Shown here piece by piece: positions 49,693 through 62,169 of a DNA stretch of 64,000 nt. The notes below the pieces were generated by a model. That model did no database searches. It saw only the letters and a list, made by a program, of their open reading frames with translations, and was not told the origin of the DNA. This stretch comes from Rebecca billardiae RCC1528. Lineage: Eukaryota > Haptophyta. The position numbers and the translations under genes were made by a program. Within the stretch, counting starts at the first letter, position 1; each line of letters starts with the position of its first letter. The stretch is taken from assembly GCA_965240325.2 (NCBI GenBank), contig OZ260671.1, positions 31,031 through 95,030 of the forward strand, in the 5' to 3' direction.

Positions 49693-49943
49693 AAAATGGT
49701 CCCTCAGCCGGATAACGGTCTGAGGTTAGAATTCTAGTCTTACAAGAGTGGTATCTCACGAATGACTCCAGAACCCCCGAAGAGATTCCTTCTTAGTCTC
49801 CCACCTATTCTGCGCATGCAAAACGTGAAAACAATTTCAAGCTACAGTAAAGCTTCATAGGGTCTTTTTGTCCAGGTGCAGGTAGTCCGCCTCTTCACAG
49901 ACATGTCTATTTCGCCGAGTCTCTCTCTGAGACAGTGCTCAGA

Positions 49944-50036
<93 letters not shown>

Positions 50037-50799
50037 TAGTTATCAGCTTCTTCAAAGAATAACCAACTTCTTAAACCTTCCGGCACTGGGCAGGCGTCAG
50101 CCTCCATACATCGTTTTACAACTTAGCGGAGACCTGTGTTTTTGATAAACAGTCGCCTGAGCCTGGATTTTGCAACCCTTTGCAGGGTACCTCTTCTTCC
50201 GAAGTTACGAGGTCATTTTGCCGAGTTCCTTAGAGAGAGTTATCTCGCGTCCCTTGGTATACTCTACCTACCTACCTGTGTCGGTTTCGGGTACAGGTCT
50301 TTATTACTTAAGATATTAAAAGCTTTTCTTGGAAGCCGGACTTTAACTCATTCGGTATAATTACTATACCTACCCATCATGCCTTAGCTCAAGACGTTTT
50401 CACCGTCTCTCAACACCTCGAACACTTAGACCGATAACCAACATTCGGCGAGTATGGCCTTCTTCGTCCCTCTATATCAGTAATAAAAAGTACAGGAATA
50501 TTAACCTGTTGTCCATCGCCTACGCTTTTCCGCCTCGGCTTAGGTCCTGACTAACCCCCCGCGGACGAGCCTTCCGGAGGAACCCTTAGGTTTTCGGGAT
50601 ATTGGATTCCCACCAATATTTTCGCTACTCAAACCAACATTCTCACTTCTATCCAATCCACACCCACTTTCGTTAGTGCTTCAATTCGGTATAGAACGCT
50701 CCCCTACCGATATTTATGTTATATCCTACAGCTTCGGCATATGACTTAGCCCCGTACATTTTCGGCGCAGGATCACTCGAACAGTGAGCTATTACGCAC

Positions 50800-50836
<37 letters not shown>

Positions 50837-51395
50837 TTGTTTCAGAATTCCCACCTCCTTTATCACTTAGTCATAATTTAGGGGCCTTAGCTAGTAGTCT
50901 GGGCTGTTTCCCTCTTGACAATGGAGCTTATCCCCCACAGTCTGACTGGTTAACTATAAATGTTCAGTATTCTTAGTTTGCTACGATTTGGTACCGCGTT
51001 AGCAGCCCGCACCGAAACAGTGCTTTACCCCTGAACTCAAACATTAACCGCTGTGCCAAAACACATTTCGGGGAGAACCAGCTAGCTCCGGATTCGATTG
51101 GCATTTCACCCCTAACCACAACTCATCCGCTGTTTTTTCAACAACAGTCGGTTCGTACCTCCACTTAGTGTTACCCAAGTTTCACACTGGCCATGGTTAG
51201 ATCATCCGGGTTCGGGTCTGTAAATAGTGACGACGCCCTATTAAGGCTCGCTTGCACTGTGGCTCCGGTATAACCTTAACCTGCCACTACCTACAAGTCG
51301 CCGGCTCATACTTCAACAGGAACGAAGTTAGACGTTATAGTCGTCCTTCTACTGCTTGTAAGCTTTCGGTTTCATGTTCTTTTCACTCCCCTCCC

Positions 51396-51429
<34 letters not shown>

Positions 51430-51909
51430 GCACTATCGATCATTCAGTAATATTTAGTCTTACGAGGTGGTCCTCGCAGATTCAAAGGGGGCTTCACTTA
51501 TCCCCTCCTACTTGGGAAAAAGACAAATATTTTATTTTGTTTTCGATGACAAGGCTATCACTTTCTATGGCGCGTTATTCCAAACGCTTTATCTAACAAT
51601 TAAAAATATTTTTAAAGTCTCTCCCACAACCCTAAACTTATATGTTTAGTTTAGACTGTTCCCGTTTCGCTCGCCGCTACTAAGAGAATCGCTATTGCTT
51701 TCTTTTCCTCCGGTTACTTAGATGTTTCAGTTCACCGGGTTCGCTCTTTTTAATCTATATATTCGAAAAAAAAGTATTAAGAGTTTCCTCATTCGGGAAT
51801 CTCCGGATCTAAGCTTGTTTCCAGCTCCCCGAAGTGTTTCGTCGGTAACCACGCCCTTCATCGCTTCTGAATGTCTAGGTATCCACCCAAAGCTCTTATT
51901 AACTTGACT
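49029..51909 (-). rRNA. rrn23: 23S ribosomal RNA
   Basis: On the - strand the 5' part has GGGTGGATACCTAGACATTC. Conserved peptidyl-transferase and sarcin-ricin regions are also present (AGTACGAGAGGACCGG as its complement near 49250). The ends are approximate, set from the terminal stem. The outer flanks 49021-49037 and 51901-51917 are perfectly complementary over 17 bases, forming the bacterial-type processing stalk. No intron or internal spacer was seen. Open frames across it are shadows. Confidence 0.96.
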
Positions 51910-51936
51910 TAATTATTTCTTTATTTTTTTTTTGTT

Positions 51937-52009
51937 TGGAGATAAGCGGATTCGAACCGCTGACATCTGCCGTGCAAAGGCAGCGCTCTACCAACTGAGC
52001 TATATCCCC
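51937..52009 (-). tRNA. trnA(UGC): tRNA-Ala (UGC)
   Basis: A 73-base cloverleaf: acceptor GGGGATA with TATCTCC, anticodon loop TTTGCAC (anticodon UGC), T-loop TTCGAAT, discriminator A. It lies in the 16S-23S spacer, without an intron. Confidence 0.97.
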
Positions 52010-52012
52010 GGT

Positions 52013-52039
52013 TGGGCTATTCTGGATTTGAACCAGAGT

Positions 52040-52086
<47 letters not shown>
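52013..52086 (-). tRNA. trnI(GAU): tRNA-Ile (GAU)
   Basis: A 74-base cloverleaf: acceptor GGGCTAT with ATAGCCC, anticodon loop CTGATAA (anticodon GAU), T-loop TTCAAAT, discriminator A. It is 3 bases from trnA, with no intron, in the 16S-23S spacer. Confidence 0.97.
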
Positions 52087-52129
52087 AACACAAATTGTGT
52101 TGATTTCAGGATTGTTTTTTTTGTCTCCT

Positions 52130-52243
52130 TAAAGGAGGTGATCCAGCCGCACCTTCCAGTACGGCTACCTTGTTACGACTTCACCCCAGTCATCAGCCCT
52201 ACCTTAGGCGAACCCTTGCGGGTAACGACTTTGGGTATGACCA

Positions 52244-52286
<43 letters not shown>

Positions 52287-52545
52287 AATTCACCGCCGTA
52301 TGCTGACCGGCGATTACTAGCGATTCCAGCTTCATGCAGGCGAGTTTCAGCCTGCAATCCGAACTTAGGCTAAGTTTGTGAGATTTGCTAGCTTTCGCAA
52401 GTTTGCTTCTCTTTGTCTTAACCATTGTAGCACGTGTGTAGCCCAAGATATAAGGGGCATGCTGACTTGACGTCATCCTTACCTTCCTCCCGCTTTTCAC
52501 GGGCAGTATCTTTATAGTCCCCCACTTAAGAATGGCAAATAAAGA

Positions 52546-52611
<66 letters not shown>

Positions 52612-52696
52612 CCACCTGTATCTAGGTTCCCGAAGGCACTTTCTCGATTAAGAGAAATTCCTAGTATGTCAAATCTTGGTAAGGTTCTTCGCGTTG

Positions 52697-52758
<62 letters not shown>

Positions 52759-52848
52759 CACTTGCGTGCGTACTCCCCAGGCGGGATACTTAACGCGTTA
52801 GCTACGACACCGCAGGTAAACCCGCAACATCTAGTATCCATCGTTTAC

Positions 52849-52883
<35 letters not shown>

Positions 52884-53359
52884 ACCCTAGCTTTCGTCTC
52901 TGAGTGTCAGTAATGGCCCAGTAGGACGCCTTCGCTAATGGTGTTCTTCCTAATATCTACGCATTTCACCGCTACACTAGAAATTCCTCCTACCCCTACC
53001 ATACTCAAGTTTAGCAGTTTCTGTCGCACCCCTGAAGTTGAGCTTCAGTTTTTAACAACAGACTTACTAAACCACCTGCAGACGCTTTACGCCCAGTGAT
53101 TCCGGATAACGCTTGCATCTCCCGTATTACCGCGGCTGCTGGCACGGAATTAGCCGATGCTTATTCCCCAAGTACCGTCAGAACTTCTTCCTTGGGAAAA
53201 GAGGTTTACGACCCACGAGCCTTCATCCCTCACGCGGTATTGCTCCGTCAGGCTTTCGCCCATTGCGGAAAATTCCCCACTGCTGCCTCCCGAAGGAGTC
53301 TGGGCCGTATCTCAGTCCCAGTGTGGCTGCTCATCCTCTCAGACCAGCTACTGATCGTG

Positions 53360-53395
<36 letters not shown>

Positions 53396-53552
53396 AGACG
53401 CGAGCTCATCTCCAGGCAGATTATTAAATCTATTTCACCAAAGGCATATGGGGTCTTTTATACCCCTCCTAGAGGCAGATTCTCACGTGTTACTCACCCG
53501 TTCGCTACTCAAATTTAAAAAATTTGCGTTCAACTTGCATGTGTTAGGCATA

Positions 53553-53588
<36 letters not shown>

Positions 53589-53593
53589 AAATT
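52130..53593 (-). rRNA. rrn16: 16S ribosomal RNA
   Basis: On the - strand it starts with GAGAGTTTGATCCTGGCTCA and ends GGATCACCTCCTTT, which holds the anti-Shine-Dalgarno CCTCC. The Shine-Dalgarno sequences of psbC, psbD and rbcL fit it. The ends are estimated from bacterial homologues to within a few bases. Confidence 0.96.
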
Positions 53594-53675
53594 TATATTC
53601 TTTGTTTTTAATTATTTTTCCTGTCCTCTTTAAAGATTTCATCAATCAAATTGAATCAACCTTCGTATGATTAGT

Positions 53676-53704
53676 AGAATACAATAGAAAATTAAAAAAG
53701 TCAA
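53676..53704 (-). promoter_or_regulatory. rRNA operon promoter
   Basis: On the - strand TTGACT (53704-53699) and TATTCT (53681-53676) are exactly 17 bases apart, about 80 bases before the 16S start. This is the expected place and form for a plastid-polymerase promoter. Confidence 0.75.
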
Positions 53705-53836
53705 ATTTTTTAAAAATTTTTATTGAATGGATGTAGAAATCCCTTTTAATAACTGAAGAATACAATTTTATTTATAGGTTGAGAAGATCGTGTTTTATAG
53801 AAAAAAACTAAATATTTTCTTTATTTAAGAATAAAT

Positions 53837-53865
53837 TTGACAAAGTTTTTAATTGTTATTAGAAT
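53837..53865 (+). promoter_or_regulatory. Promoter-like pair facing psb30
   Basis: A consensus TTGACA (53837-53842), 17-base spacer and TAGAAT (53860-53865). It points away from the rRNA operon and would give psb30 a leader of about 320 bases. Confidence 0.5.
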
Positions 53866-53894
53866 CTCTTTTTAAAAGAACTATATAAATATAC

Positions 53895-53912
53895 ATATAT
53901 ATATATATATAT
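53895..53912. repeat. (AT)9 microsatellite
   Basis: Nine AT units in a row inside the AT-rich spacer, followed by further imperfect A/T repeats. Confidence 0.9.
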
Positions 53913-54194
53913 AAATATATTAATATTATTTAATTAAATATAATATATTATTAGATATAAAAAATGTATTCTTTTTATCTTTTTCATAAACTTTTCGGAA
54001 TTTAATTTTCTATACTTTTTTCCTTTTTTAAATTATCTAAAATTTCAGATAGTTATTTTTGGTTTCGAGTCTCAAATTATTAATTTAATAAAAAATAAAA
54101 AAATTGTTTGCCTACCTACAAAATTTCTTTTATAAGTTTTTTGTGCTAAAATAAATTGATAAATCTTTATTATATTCTTGCGAACTAATTAAAA

Positions 54195-54299
54195 ATGATC
54201 AATTGGCAAACTGTTGGGCAAATCTTATCTATTGCACTTATCGGTCTTGCAGGCCCTGCAATTATTGTAGCCCTTTCTTTTAAAAGTGGGAATCTTTAA
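54195..54299 (+). CDS. psb30: Photosystem II protein Psb30 (Ycf12)
   Basis: A 34-residue single-span subunit at the photosystem II periphery. It begins MINWQTVGQILSIALIGLAG and ends PAIIVALSFKSGNL, the typical Ycf12 pattern with a C-terminal G-N/D-L. Confidence 0.93.
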   Translation: MINWQTVGQILSIALIGLAGPAIIVALSFKSGNL

Positions 54300-54368
54300 G
54301 TTTTTCATAAAACAAAATATTAACTGCAATAGTTTTTGTTGTAGTTAATATATATTTTTTCTTTTTAT

Positions 54369-54451
54369 TGGGCCGAGTAGGATTTGAACCTACGTAGGTA
54401 ATAACCGACGGATTTACAATCCGTTCCCTTTAACCACTCGGGCATCGACCC
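54369..54451 (-). tRNA. trnY(GUA): tRNA-Tyr (GUA)
   Basis: An 83-base class II tRNA on the - strand: acceptor GGGTCGA with TCGGCCC, anticodon loop TTGTAAA (anticodon GUA), long variable arm as in bacterial Tyr tRNA, T-loop TTCAAAT. Confidence 0.96.
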
Positions 54452-54455
54452 TTTT

Positions 54456-54529
54456 TAGGCGAGGAGGGACTTGAACCCCCGACACTTTGGTTCGTAGCCA
54501 AATACTCTAATCCACTGAGCTACACGCCC
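54456..54529 (-). tRNA. trnR(ACG): tRNA-Arg (ACG)
   Basis: A 74-base cloverleaf on the - strand: acceptor GGGCGTG with CTCGCCT (one T-T mismatch), anticodon loop CTACGAA (anticodon ACG, A34 to be deaminated), T-loop TTCAAGT. It is 4 bases from trnY. Confidence 0.95.
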
Positions 54530-54596
54530 TTTCTGATGAAATTCATCGAAATATATATCTAATATATAGGTATATATTAAATATGTCAAATAATTT

Positions 54597-54624
54597 TTGG
54601 TTTGATCTACACTTATGTTAGAAT
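54597..54624 (+). promoter_or_regulatory. Candidate atpB promoter
   Basis: TTGGTT at 54597-54602 and TAGAAT at 54619-54624, 16 bases apart, about 130 bases before atpB. The -35 is weak. Confidence 0.35.
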
Positions 54625-54700
54625 CTATACCATAGTCGGGCTATATAAGGTTAGCTTTTAAGGGTTTTTATTGAACTTAGTTTCATAAAAAATTACTTAA

Positions 54701-56173
<1,473 letters not shown>

Positions 56174-56206
56174 TTAATAATTAAAAAAAAAACCAGGCCT
56201 TACTAT

Positions 56207-56611
56207 ATGATATTAAATATAAAAATTATCGCTCCTGACCGTACTGTTTGGGAGACAGAGGCTGAAGAGGCTATACTACCTAGTAGTACTGGGCAAATTG
56301 GTATTCTTACTGGGCACGCCCCTTTACTAACTGCGTTAGATATTGGAGTTATGCGTGTTCGTGTTCAAGATAAATGGGTTCCTTTAGCTTTAATGGGTGG
56401 GTTTGTTGAAGTTGAAAATGACAATTTAACCTTACTTATTAATGCTGCAGAACAAGGTTCTTCTATTGATCTAAGTACTGCAGAATCTGATTTAGAGAAA
56501 GCTATAGCTCTTTCTAATGAAGCTACTTCACCTAAAAAGACAATGGAAGCTAAAAGAAGTATCGCAAAGGCTCGTACACGATTACAAGCAGCTACTTTAG
56601 CTAAAGCGTAG
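56207..56611 (+). CDS. atpE: ATP synthase CF1 epsilon subunit
   Basis: Epsilon is the small stalk subunit that can block ATP hydrolysis. The 134-residue protein starts MILNIKIIAPDRTVWETEAE and has ILPSSTGQIGILTGHAPLLT in the beta-barrel domain, then two C-terminal helices (AKRSIAKARTRLQAA-like). It ends in TAG and is followed by a long hairpin. Confidence 0.97.
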   Translation: MILNIKIIAPDRTVWETEAEEAILPSSTGQIGILTGHAPLLTALDIGVMRVRVQDKWVPLALMGGFVEVENDNLTLLINAAEQGSSIDLSTAESDLEKAIALSNEATSPKKTMEAKRSIAKARTRLQAATLAKA

Positions 56612-56635
56612 TTCTTTTCCTTCAATTTTTATACG

Positions 56636-56672
56636 AGGTTAAGTTATGGTTTTTACCATAGCTTAGCCTTTT
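56636..56672 (+). terminator. atpBE terminator
   Basis: A 15-bp stem (56636-56650 with 56655-56669, three G-T wobbles), loop TTTT, followed by T's. It stands 24 bases after the atpE stop. Confidence 0.85.
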
Positions 56673-56691
56673 ATAGCCCTTCCTTTATTTT

Positions 56692-57369
56692 ATGGATAAA
56701 ATCAAAGTAGTTTTATACACTTTCGACCAAAATCTTTTTCATATTATTTTTTCTCGTCTTGTCTTTTTGGGCTTTGAACCATGTAATATCTTTTGGTCTT
56801 TACTTCCTTGGAGTACATTTATTCAGGAAAAACCTAGTTTAATTATTTTAGATGAAAAATTTTTATTAAAAAAAAGCGCCGAATTTTTAGCCTTTGTTAA
56901 TGGGAATTTTAATACACCAATACTGCTTATTTCTGAAAATGAATGTTTAAAAGCAAATATTTTAAATGAGTATATTAGTGCATCTCTGACTAAACCTTTT
57001 TTACTAAAATATTTCGATTGTAAAGTCCTATCTATTTTAGGTTTTTTACAGAGGAAGCCGAAAGCCAGGTTTGCGATGTGCCGTACCCTTGAATTACATG
57101 TTGAAAAATCTTTTATTAAAATAGATTCTAACCTTATTCCTTTAACTAAAACAGAGTTAGATATTTTATCATTACTTTTAAAGTTACCTTACTTAAACTC
57201 TACAAAAGCTTCGGTTTTAAAAGAAGTTTGGGATTACAGTGACGTGTGGTCATTAAAATCCAATATTTTAGAAATGCATATTTCTAAATTAAAATTAAAA
57301 CTTTCTCCATTTTTTAATGACTTTTCGGTTTTAAGTAAAAAAGAAACAATAATTAGACTTTTTTCTTAA
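56692..57369 (+). CDS. ycf27: Divergent OmpR-type response regulator (Ycf27-like)
   Basis: A 225-residue protein with the layout of an OmpR/PhoB regulator. The receiver domain keeps the phospho-acceptor Asp54 in SLIILDEKF, a Ser at 81 (ILLIS) and the Lys in LTKPF (Lys101). The acidic Mg2+-binding pair, expected around residues 9-10, is replaced by Tyr-Thr (VVLYTFDQN). The C-terminal half (about 125-225) is a winged-helix domain: LTKTELDILSLLLK, then LKEVWDY, SNILEMHISKLKLKL. It is probably an old Ycf27/RpaB relative that may no longer need phosphorylation. It is richer in A and T than its neighbours. No histidine kinase gene is in the window. Confidence 0.75.
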   Translation: MDKIKVVLYTFDQNLFHIIFSRLVFLGFEPCNIFWSLLPWSTFIQEKPSLIILDEKFLLKKSAEFLAFVNGNFNTPILLISENECLKANILNEYISASLTKPFLLKYFDCKVLSILGFLQRKPKARFAMCRTLELHVEKSFIKIDSNLIPLTKTELDILSLLLKLPYLNSTKASVLKEVWDYSDVWSLKSNILEMHISKLKLKLSPFFNDFSVLSKKETIIRLFS

Positions 57370-57379
57370 TTTTTTATTA

Positions 57380-57464
57380 TAGGGATGGAGGGACTTGAAC
57401 CCTCACGACCAAATTAGGTCAACAGATTTTAAGTCTGTTGTGTCTACCATTCCACCACATCCCC
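57380..57464 (-). tRNA. trnL(UAA): tRNA-Leu (UAA)
   Basis: An 85-base class II tRNA on the - strand: acceptor GGGGATG with CATCCCT, anticodon loop CTTAAAA (anticodon UAA), long variable arm, T-loop TTCAAGT. It has no group I intron, unlike cyanobacteria and green plants. Confidence 0.96.
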
Positions 57465-57686
57465 TAAAACTATACTTTGATATTACACTACTTTGTTCAA
57501 AAAGTGTTAATTTTTTGATCTTTTATATTCTTTAAAATAGCTACAAAACTTTTTGTATAAGTTATACATAATATAATCGCACCTAACTTTGGGTTTTTAA
57601 CTATCTTGCTTAATTTTTGGATATAAAACATTTTGATTTTTTAATTGGGCAAATTAAGAGGGTTCTTTAAAAACCCCCCTAATTTA

Positions 57687-59579
57687 TTATTTTGTTTCTG
57701 TAAAATCTGCGTCGATTACATCATCGTTTCCGCTATTTCCACCACCCTCGTTTTCAGGTGGTTGTGCTTGAGCTTTTGCATAAGCTTTCTGGCCTATCTC
57801 CATCATTTGCTTTTGAAGTTTTTCATTTCCTTCTTTGATTTGTTCAAAATCTTCTGATTGGATAGATGCTCTTAATTTTTCGATAGTTTCTTTTATATCT
57901 TTAATAGCAGCTTCGTTTTCAGACTTTACTTCCTCTGGGAAATCATTTAGTTGCTTCTCTACTTGGTAACATGTAGAATCTGCTTCGTTTTTAATACGTA
58001 CTTGCTCTGATTTTTCTTTATCAGAACTCGCATTTTTTTCTGCTTCTTCTACCATGCGTTCTACTTCTTCTTTTGGTAATGTTGAAGCTCCAGTAATAGT
58101 AATACTTTGTTGTTTTGATGTCCCTTTATCCTTCGCAGTTACTGAAAGTATTCCGTTCGCGTCTATGTCAAATGTTACTTCAATTTGCGGTACTCCACGC
58201 GGCGCTGGCATTATGCCATCTAACCTAAATGTTCCCAGACTCTTATTGTCTTTTGCGAACTCGCGTTCACCTTGTAAGACGTGAATTTCAACGTTTGGTT
58301 GGTTATCGACTGCAGTTGAAAATACTTCAGACTTTTTCGTAGGTACTGTTGTATTTCGTGGGATTATTTTTGTTGTAACCCCTCCTAAAGTTTCAACACC
58401 TAGAGATAGAGGAGTAACGTCTAATAGTAAGATATCTTTAACTTCACCAGATAGTACACCAGCTTGAATCGCAGCTCCTACTGCTACTACTTCATCAGGG
58501 TTTACTGTTTCGTTTGGTTCTTTACCTAGAACTTTACTAACTAGATTTTTAATTGCAGGAATACGCGTAGATCCTCCAACTAAAACTACTTCATCGATTT
58601 GATTAGCGTTTAATTTTGCATCTTTAAGCGCATTTTCTACTGGAATACGGCAACGGTCTATTAAATCTGCACAAAGGCTTTCGAATTTTGCAGTCGTTAA
58701 CGTTTGTTCGATGTGTTTCGCTCCGCCTTCAGTTGCAGTAATAAACGGTAGATTTATTTCTGTTTGGCTTAAGTTTGATAATTCAATCTTTGCCTTTTCA
58801 GCAGCCTCTGTTAATCTTTGTAGAGCTTGGCTGTCATTTCTTAAATTATAATTCTCTGTTTTCTCAAATTCACTAATTAGCCAGCTTACGATTTTCTCAT
58901 CAAAATCATCACCACCTAATCTTGTGTCACCTGAAGTTGATAATACTTCAAAGACACCATCACCTACTTCTAGTACAGATACGTCAAAAGTACCACCACC
59001 TAAGTCAAAGACTAAGATTGTTTCATTATTTTTCTTATCTAATCCATAAGATAATGAAGCGGCTGTTGGCTCGTTGATAATACGCAGTACGTCTAAACCA
59101 GCAATTTTCCCAGCATCTTTAGTCGCTTGTCTTTGTGAATCATTAAAGTAAGCAGGCACCGTAATTACTGCTTGGTCAACTTTTTCTCCTAAATATTTAT
59201 TTGCATCATTTACTAATTTTCTTAGTACTTGTGCCGATATCTCCTCAGAAGCAAAGCTTTTATTTAAAATAGGGCATTGTAACCTTATTTTTCCGTTCGA
59301 CTCTTCTACTTTGTAAGATGTTTGCTTTAATTCATCCTCAACCTCAGAAGCTTCTCTCCCGATAAATCTTTTAACTGAATAAAAAGTATTCTCGGGGTTT
59401 ATTACAGCTTGTCGCTTTGCTATTTGTCCTACTAGTAAATCACCATTTTTAGCGTAAGCTACTACTGACGGAGTTGTTCTACCTCCTTCTGCGTTTGTGA
59501 TTACTGTAGGTTTCCCACCTTCCATTACGGCAACAACTGAGTTTGTTGTACCTAAGTCAATTCCAACAACTTTTCCCAT
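57687..59579 (-). CDS. dnaK: Hsp70 chaperone DnaK
   Basis: Plastid Hsp70, 630 residues. It begins [20 protein letters not shown] (ATPase phosphate loop 1) and has [20 protein letters not shown] and the [16 protein letters not shown] block. The substrate-binding domain starts near [14 protein letters not shown]. The C-terminus is Gly/Asn-rich ([11 protein letters not shown]). dnaJ and grpE are not adjacent. It is monocistronic; a weak GGGTT/AACCC hairpin follows at about 57660. Confidence 0.98.
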   Translation of the reverse strand: MGKVVGIDLGTTNSVVAVMEGGKPTVITNAEGGRTTPSVVAYAKNGDLLVGQIAKRQAVINPENTFYSVKRFIGREASEVEDELKQTSYKVEESNGKIRLQCPILNKSFASEEISAQVLRKLVNDANKYLGEKVDQAVITVPAYFNDSQRQATKDAGKIAGLDVLRIINEPTAASLSYGLDKKNNETILVFDLGGGTFDVSVLEVGDGVFEVLSTSGDTRLGGDDFDEKIVSWLISEFEKTENYNLRNDSQALQRLTEAAEKAKIELSNLSQTEINLPFITATEGGAKHIEQTLTTAKFESLCADLIDRCRIPVENALKDAKLNANQIDEVVLVGGSTRIPAIKNLVSKVLGKEPNETVNPDEVVAVGAAIQAGVLSGEVKDILLLDVTPLSLGVETLGGVTTKIIPRNTTVPTKKSEVFSTAVDNQPNVEIHVLQGEREFAKDNKSLGTFRLDGIMPAPRGVPQIEVTFDIDANGILSVTAKDKGTSKQQSITITGASTLPKEEVERMVEEAEKNASSDKEKSEQVRIKNEADSTCYQVEKQLNDFPEEVKSENEAAIKDIKETIEKLRASIQSEDFEQIKEGNEKLQKQMMEIGQKAYAKAQAQPPENEGGGNSGNDDVIDADFTETK

Positions 59580-59737
59580 AATATATCACCTTAATCTACA
59601 TAAAATAATTTTATATTTATTAACATTAATGATATATAATTCTAGGCTCTATTTAAGGGTGTATTTTCCGAACTTGTTTAAGTTAGGTTAATTTTAAATT
59701 TGCTATTTTTTTCTTTATAAGCTAATATATATTTATA

Positions 59738-59810
59738 GCCGGGATAGCTCAGTTGGTAGAGCAGTGGATTGAAAATCCTCGTGTCAGCAGTTCAAATCTG
59801 CTTCCTGGCA
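59738..59810 (+). tRNA. trnF(GAA): tRNA-Phe (GAA)
   Basis: A 73-base cloverleaf: acceptor GCCGGGA with TCCTGGC, anticodon loop TTGAAAA (anticodon GAA), T-loop TTCAAAT, discriminator A. Confidence 0.96.
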
Positions 59811-59854
59811 ATTTTTTAAAGCTTTTTTTTTATTTGTCCATCATAAAAAATCTA

Positions 59855-59896
59855 AAAAAAGAAGCAATGGTTTTTACCATTGCTTCTTTTTTTTTT
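59855..59896. terminator. Terminator between trnF and psaB
   Basis: GAAGCAATGGT (59861-59871) pairs perfectly with ACCATTGCTTC (59876-59886), loop TTTT, with A's before and T's after. It is usable on both strands and closes psaA-psaB. Confidence 0.92.
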
Positions 59897-59899
59897 AAT

Positions 59900-62104
59900 T
59901 TAACCGAACTTTCCAGTAGTTGATGCAATTACAAATGCTGCGTAAGTTAAGATATAACCTACAGAGAAGTGTACTAGTCCAACTAAACGAGCTTGCACAA
60001 TAGATAGTGCTACTGGCTTGTCTTTCCATTTAACTAGGTTAGCAATCGGCGTACGCTCGTGAGCCCATGTAATAGTCTCAATAAGCTCTTGCCAATAACC
60101 ACGCCAAGAAATTAAGAACATAAATCCAGTTGCCCAGATAAGGTGTCCGAATAAGAACATCCATGCCCATACAGATAAGTTGTTTACACCGTAAGGGTTG
60201 TAACCGTTAATTAGTGGTGAAGAGTTTAACCACAGGTAATCTCTTAACCATCCCATTAAGTGAGTTGATGATTCGTTAAATTGCGTAGTGTTTCCTTGCC
60301 AAAGCGTAATGTGCTTCCAGTGCCAGTAGAATGTTACCCATCCTATTGTGTTTAGCATCCAGAATACTGCAAGATAGAAGGCATCCCATGGTGAAATATC
60401 ACATGTTCCTCCACGACCTGGTCCATCACAAGGGAAGCTGTAACCGAAGTCTTTCTTATCTGGCATTAACTTAGATCCACGTGCATCTAGAGCACCTTTC
60501 ACAAGAATTAATGTTGTTGTGTGTAGAGCTAGAGCAATTGCGTGGTGTACTAAGAAGTCACCAGGGCCAATTTTTAAGAATAGTGAAGTTTTTCCACTAT
60601 TTAGCGCTTCTAGCCAGTTAGGTAGCCAAATCTCGCTACTTGCTGCTGTTGCAACACTGCTTGGAGATGATAGTAGTACATCAAAACCATAAGCCGCTTT
60701 ACCAGAAGCAGCTTGAATCCACTGTGCAAAAACTGGCTCTACTAGGATTTGCTTTTCTGGTGTACCAAAAGCCATCATTGTATCGTTGTGAATGTATAGA
60801 CCTAATGTGTGGAAACCTAGGAATAAACTTACCCAACTTAAGTGTGAAATAATAGCTTCTTTGTGCTCAAGCATTCTTGCTAGAACGTTATCTTTGTTTA
60901 ATTCCGGATCGTAATCACGAACAAAGAAGATAGCTCCGTGTGCAAAAGCTCCTACCATTAAAAATCCTGCGATATATTGGTGGTGAGTGTAAAGAGCTGC
61001 TTGTGTCACAAAGTCTTTAGCCATGAAAGCATAAGCTGGTAATGCGTACATGTGTTGTGCTACTAGAGAAGTTGCTACACCTAGACAAGCAAGAGCCAGT
61101 CCTAGTTGCATGTGTAGAGACTCTGTAATTGTTTCAAATAGACCAACGTGACCATTACCTAGACGACCTGATGGTGGTCTGTGTGCTTCAAGGATCTCTT
61201 TCATTGAGTGACCGATACCCCAGTTACTACGGTACATGTGGCCAGCTAGAATAAATACTACAGCAATTGCTAAATGGTGGTGGGCAATGTCTGTAAGCCA
61301 CATAGACTGAGTTTGTGGATGGAAACCACCTAAGAAAGTTAGAATGGCTGTACCTGATCCCTCAGGTGTGTTGAAAATGTGTTGTAAACTATCTGGGTTT
61401 TGGCTGTAAGCACTCCAGTTACCTGAGAAGAATGGCTTTAAACCCTCTGGGTGTGGTAGTACTGATAGGAAGTTACCCCAGTTTACATCTTGTCCACGCG
61501 ATTCTGGAATCGCTACGTGAACTAAGTGACCTGACCAAGCTAATGAACTTACGCCGAAAAGACCAGAAAGGTGGTGGTTTAGACGAGATTCATTATTTTT
61601 AAACCAAGCAAGAGCCGGTGTAAATCTTGGTTGTAGGTGTAACCAACCTGCAAAAAGGAATACTGAAGCTAGTACTAATAGGAAGATTGCCCCAGTGTAT
61701 AGTTCTACATTAGTTCGCATTCCTATTGTGTACCACCAGTGGTATACACCTGATGTTGCTAAATCCACAGGATAAGGTGCTGCAGACTTAGTAAAAGCCT
61801 TCACTGCCGCTTGTCCAAAGTGCGGATCCCAAATAGCGTGAGCTACAGGTTTTACTTTAAGAGGATCCTGGATCCATTGTTCGAAGTTACCTTGCCAAGC
61901 TACGTGGAATAAGTGACCAGAAGCCCATAAGAAAATCACAGCAAGGTGACCAAAGTGTGATGAAAATATTTTTTGATACAGAACTTCTTCTGTCATACCG
62001 TCATGACTTTCGAAATCGTGTGCTGTAGCAATACCATACCAAATACGTCTTGTGGCAGGATCTTGTGCTAAAGCTTGACTAAACTTAGGAAATTTTGTCG
62101 CCAT
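59900..62104 (-). CDS. psaB: Photosystem I P700 apoprotein A2 (PsaB)
   Basis: PsaB forms the photosystem I core with PsaA and binds P700, the primary acceptors and half of cluster FX. The 734-residue protein begins [20 protein letters not shown] and has 11 spans. The FX motif [20 protein letters not shown] supplies two of the cluster Cys. The C-terminal [18 protein letters not shown] is the expected end. It follows psaA by 65 bases. Confidence 0.99.
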   Translation of the reverse strand: MATKFPKFSQALAQDPATRRIWYGIATAHDFESHDGMTEEVLYQKIFSSHFGHLAVIFLWASGHLFHVAWQGNFEQWIQDPLKVKPVAHAIWDPHFGQAAVKAFTKSAAPYPVDLATSGVYHWWYTIGMRTNVELYTGAIFLLVLASVFLFAGWLHLQPRFTPALAWFKNNESRLNHHLSGLFGVSSLAWSGHLVHVAIPESRGQDVNWGNFLSVLPHPEGLKPFFSGNWSAYSQNPDSLQHIFNTPEGSGTAILTFLGGFHPQTQSMWLTDIAHHHLAIAVVFILAGHMYRSNWGIGHSMKEILEAHRPPSGRLGNGHVGLFETITESLHMQLGLALACLGVATSLVAQHMYALPAYAFMAKDFVTQAALYTHHQYIAGFLMVGAFAHGAIFFVRDYDPELNKDNVLARMLEHKEAIISHLSWVSLFLGFHTLGLYIHNDTMMAFGTPEKQILVEPVFAQWIQAASGKAAYGFDVLLSSPSSVATAASSEIWLPNWLEALNSGKTSLFLKIGPGDFLVHHAIALALHTTTLILVKGALDARGSKLMPDKKDFGYSFPCDGPGRGGTCDISPWDAFYLAVFWMLNTIGWVTFYWHWKHITLWQGNTTQFNESSTHLMGWLRDYLWLNSSPLINGYNPYGVNNLSVWAWMFLFGHLIWATGFMFLISWRGYWQELIETITWAHERTPIANLVKWKDKPVALSIVQARLVGLVHFSVGYILTYAAFVIASTTGKFG

Positions 62105-62169
62105 AGATTAATTTTTTTTTGTAAAAATACTTCTTATTTCAGTTTTTATTTACAGTCTTTAATATAGTA

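Larger units (their letters stand above)
53594..54194. other. AT-rich spacer upstream of the rRNA operon
   Basis: About 600 bases without a gene, the longest non-coding stretch in the window. It contains the rRNA promoter, a + strand promoter-like pair and an (AT)n tract (listed separately), and many short palindromic A/T runs. An origin of replication is possible but nothing proves it. Confidence 0.7.

Noticed and set aside
49134-53633. Many short open frames across the rRNA operon
   Set aside because: All lie inside 16S or 23S rRNA and carry no protein signatures.
57465-57686. Possible small RNA or gene between trnL(UAA) and dnaK
   Set aside because: Only AT-rich sequence and a weak GGGTT/AACCC hairpin; no reading frame of note.
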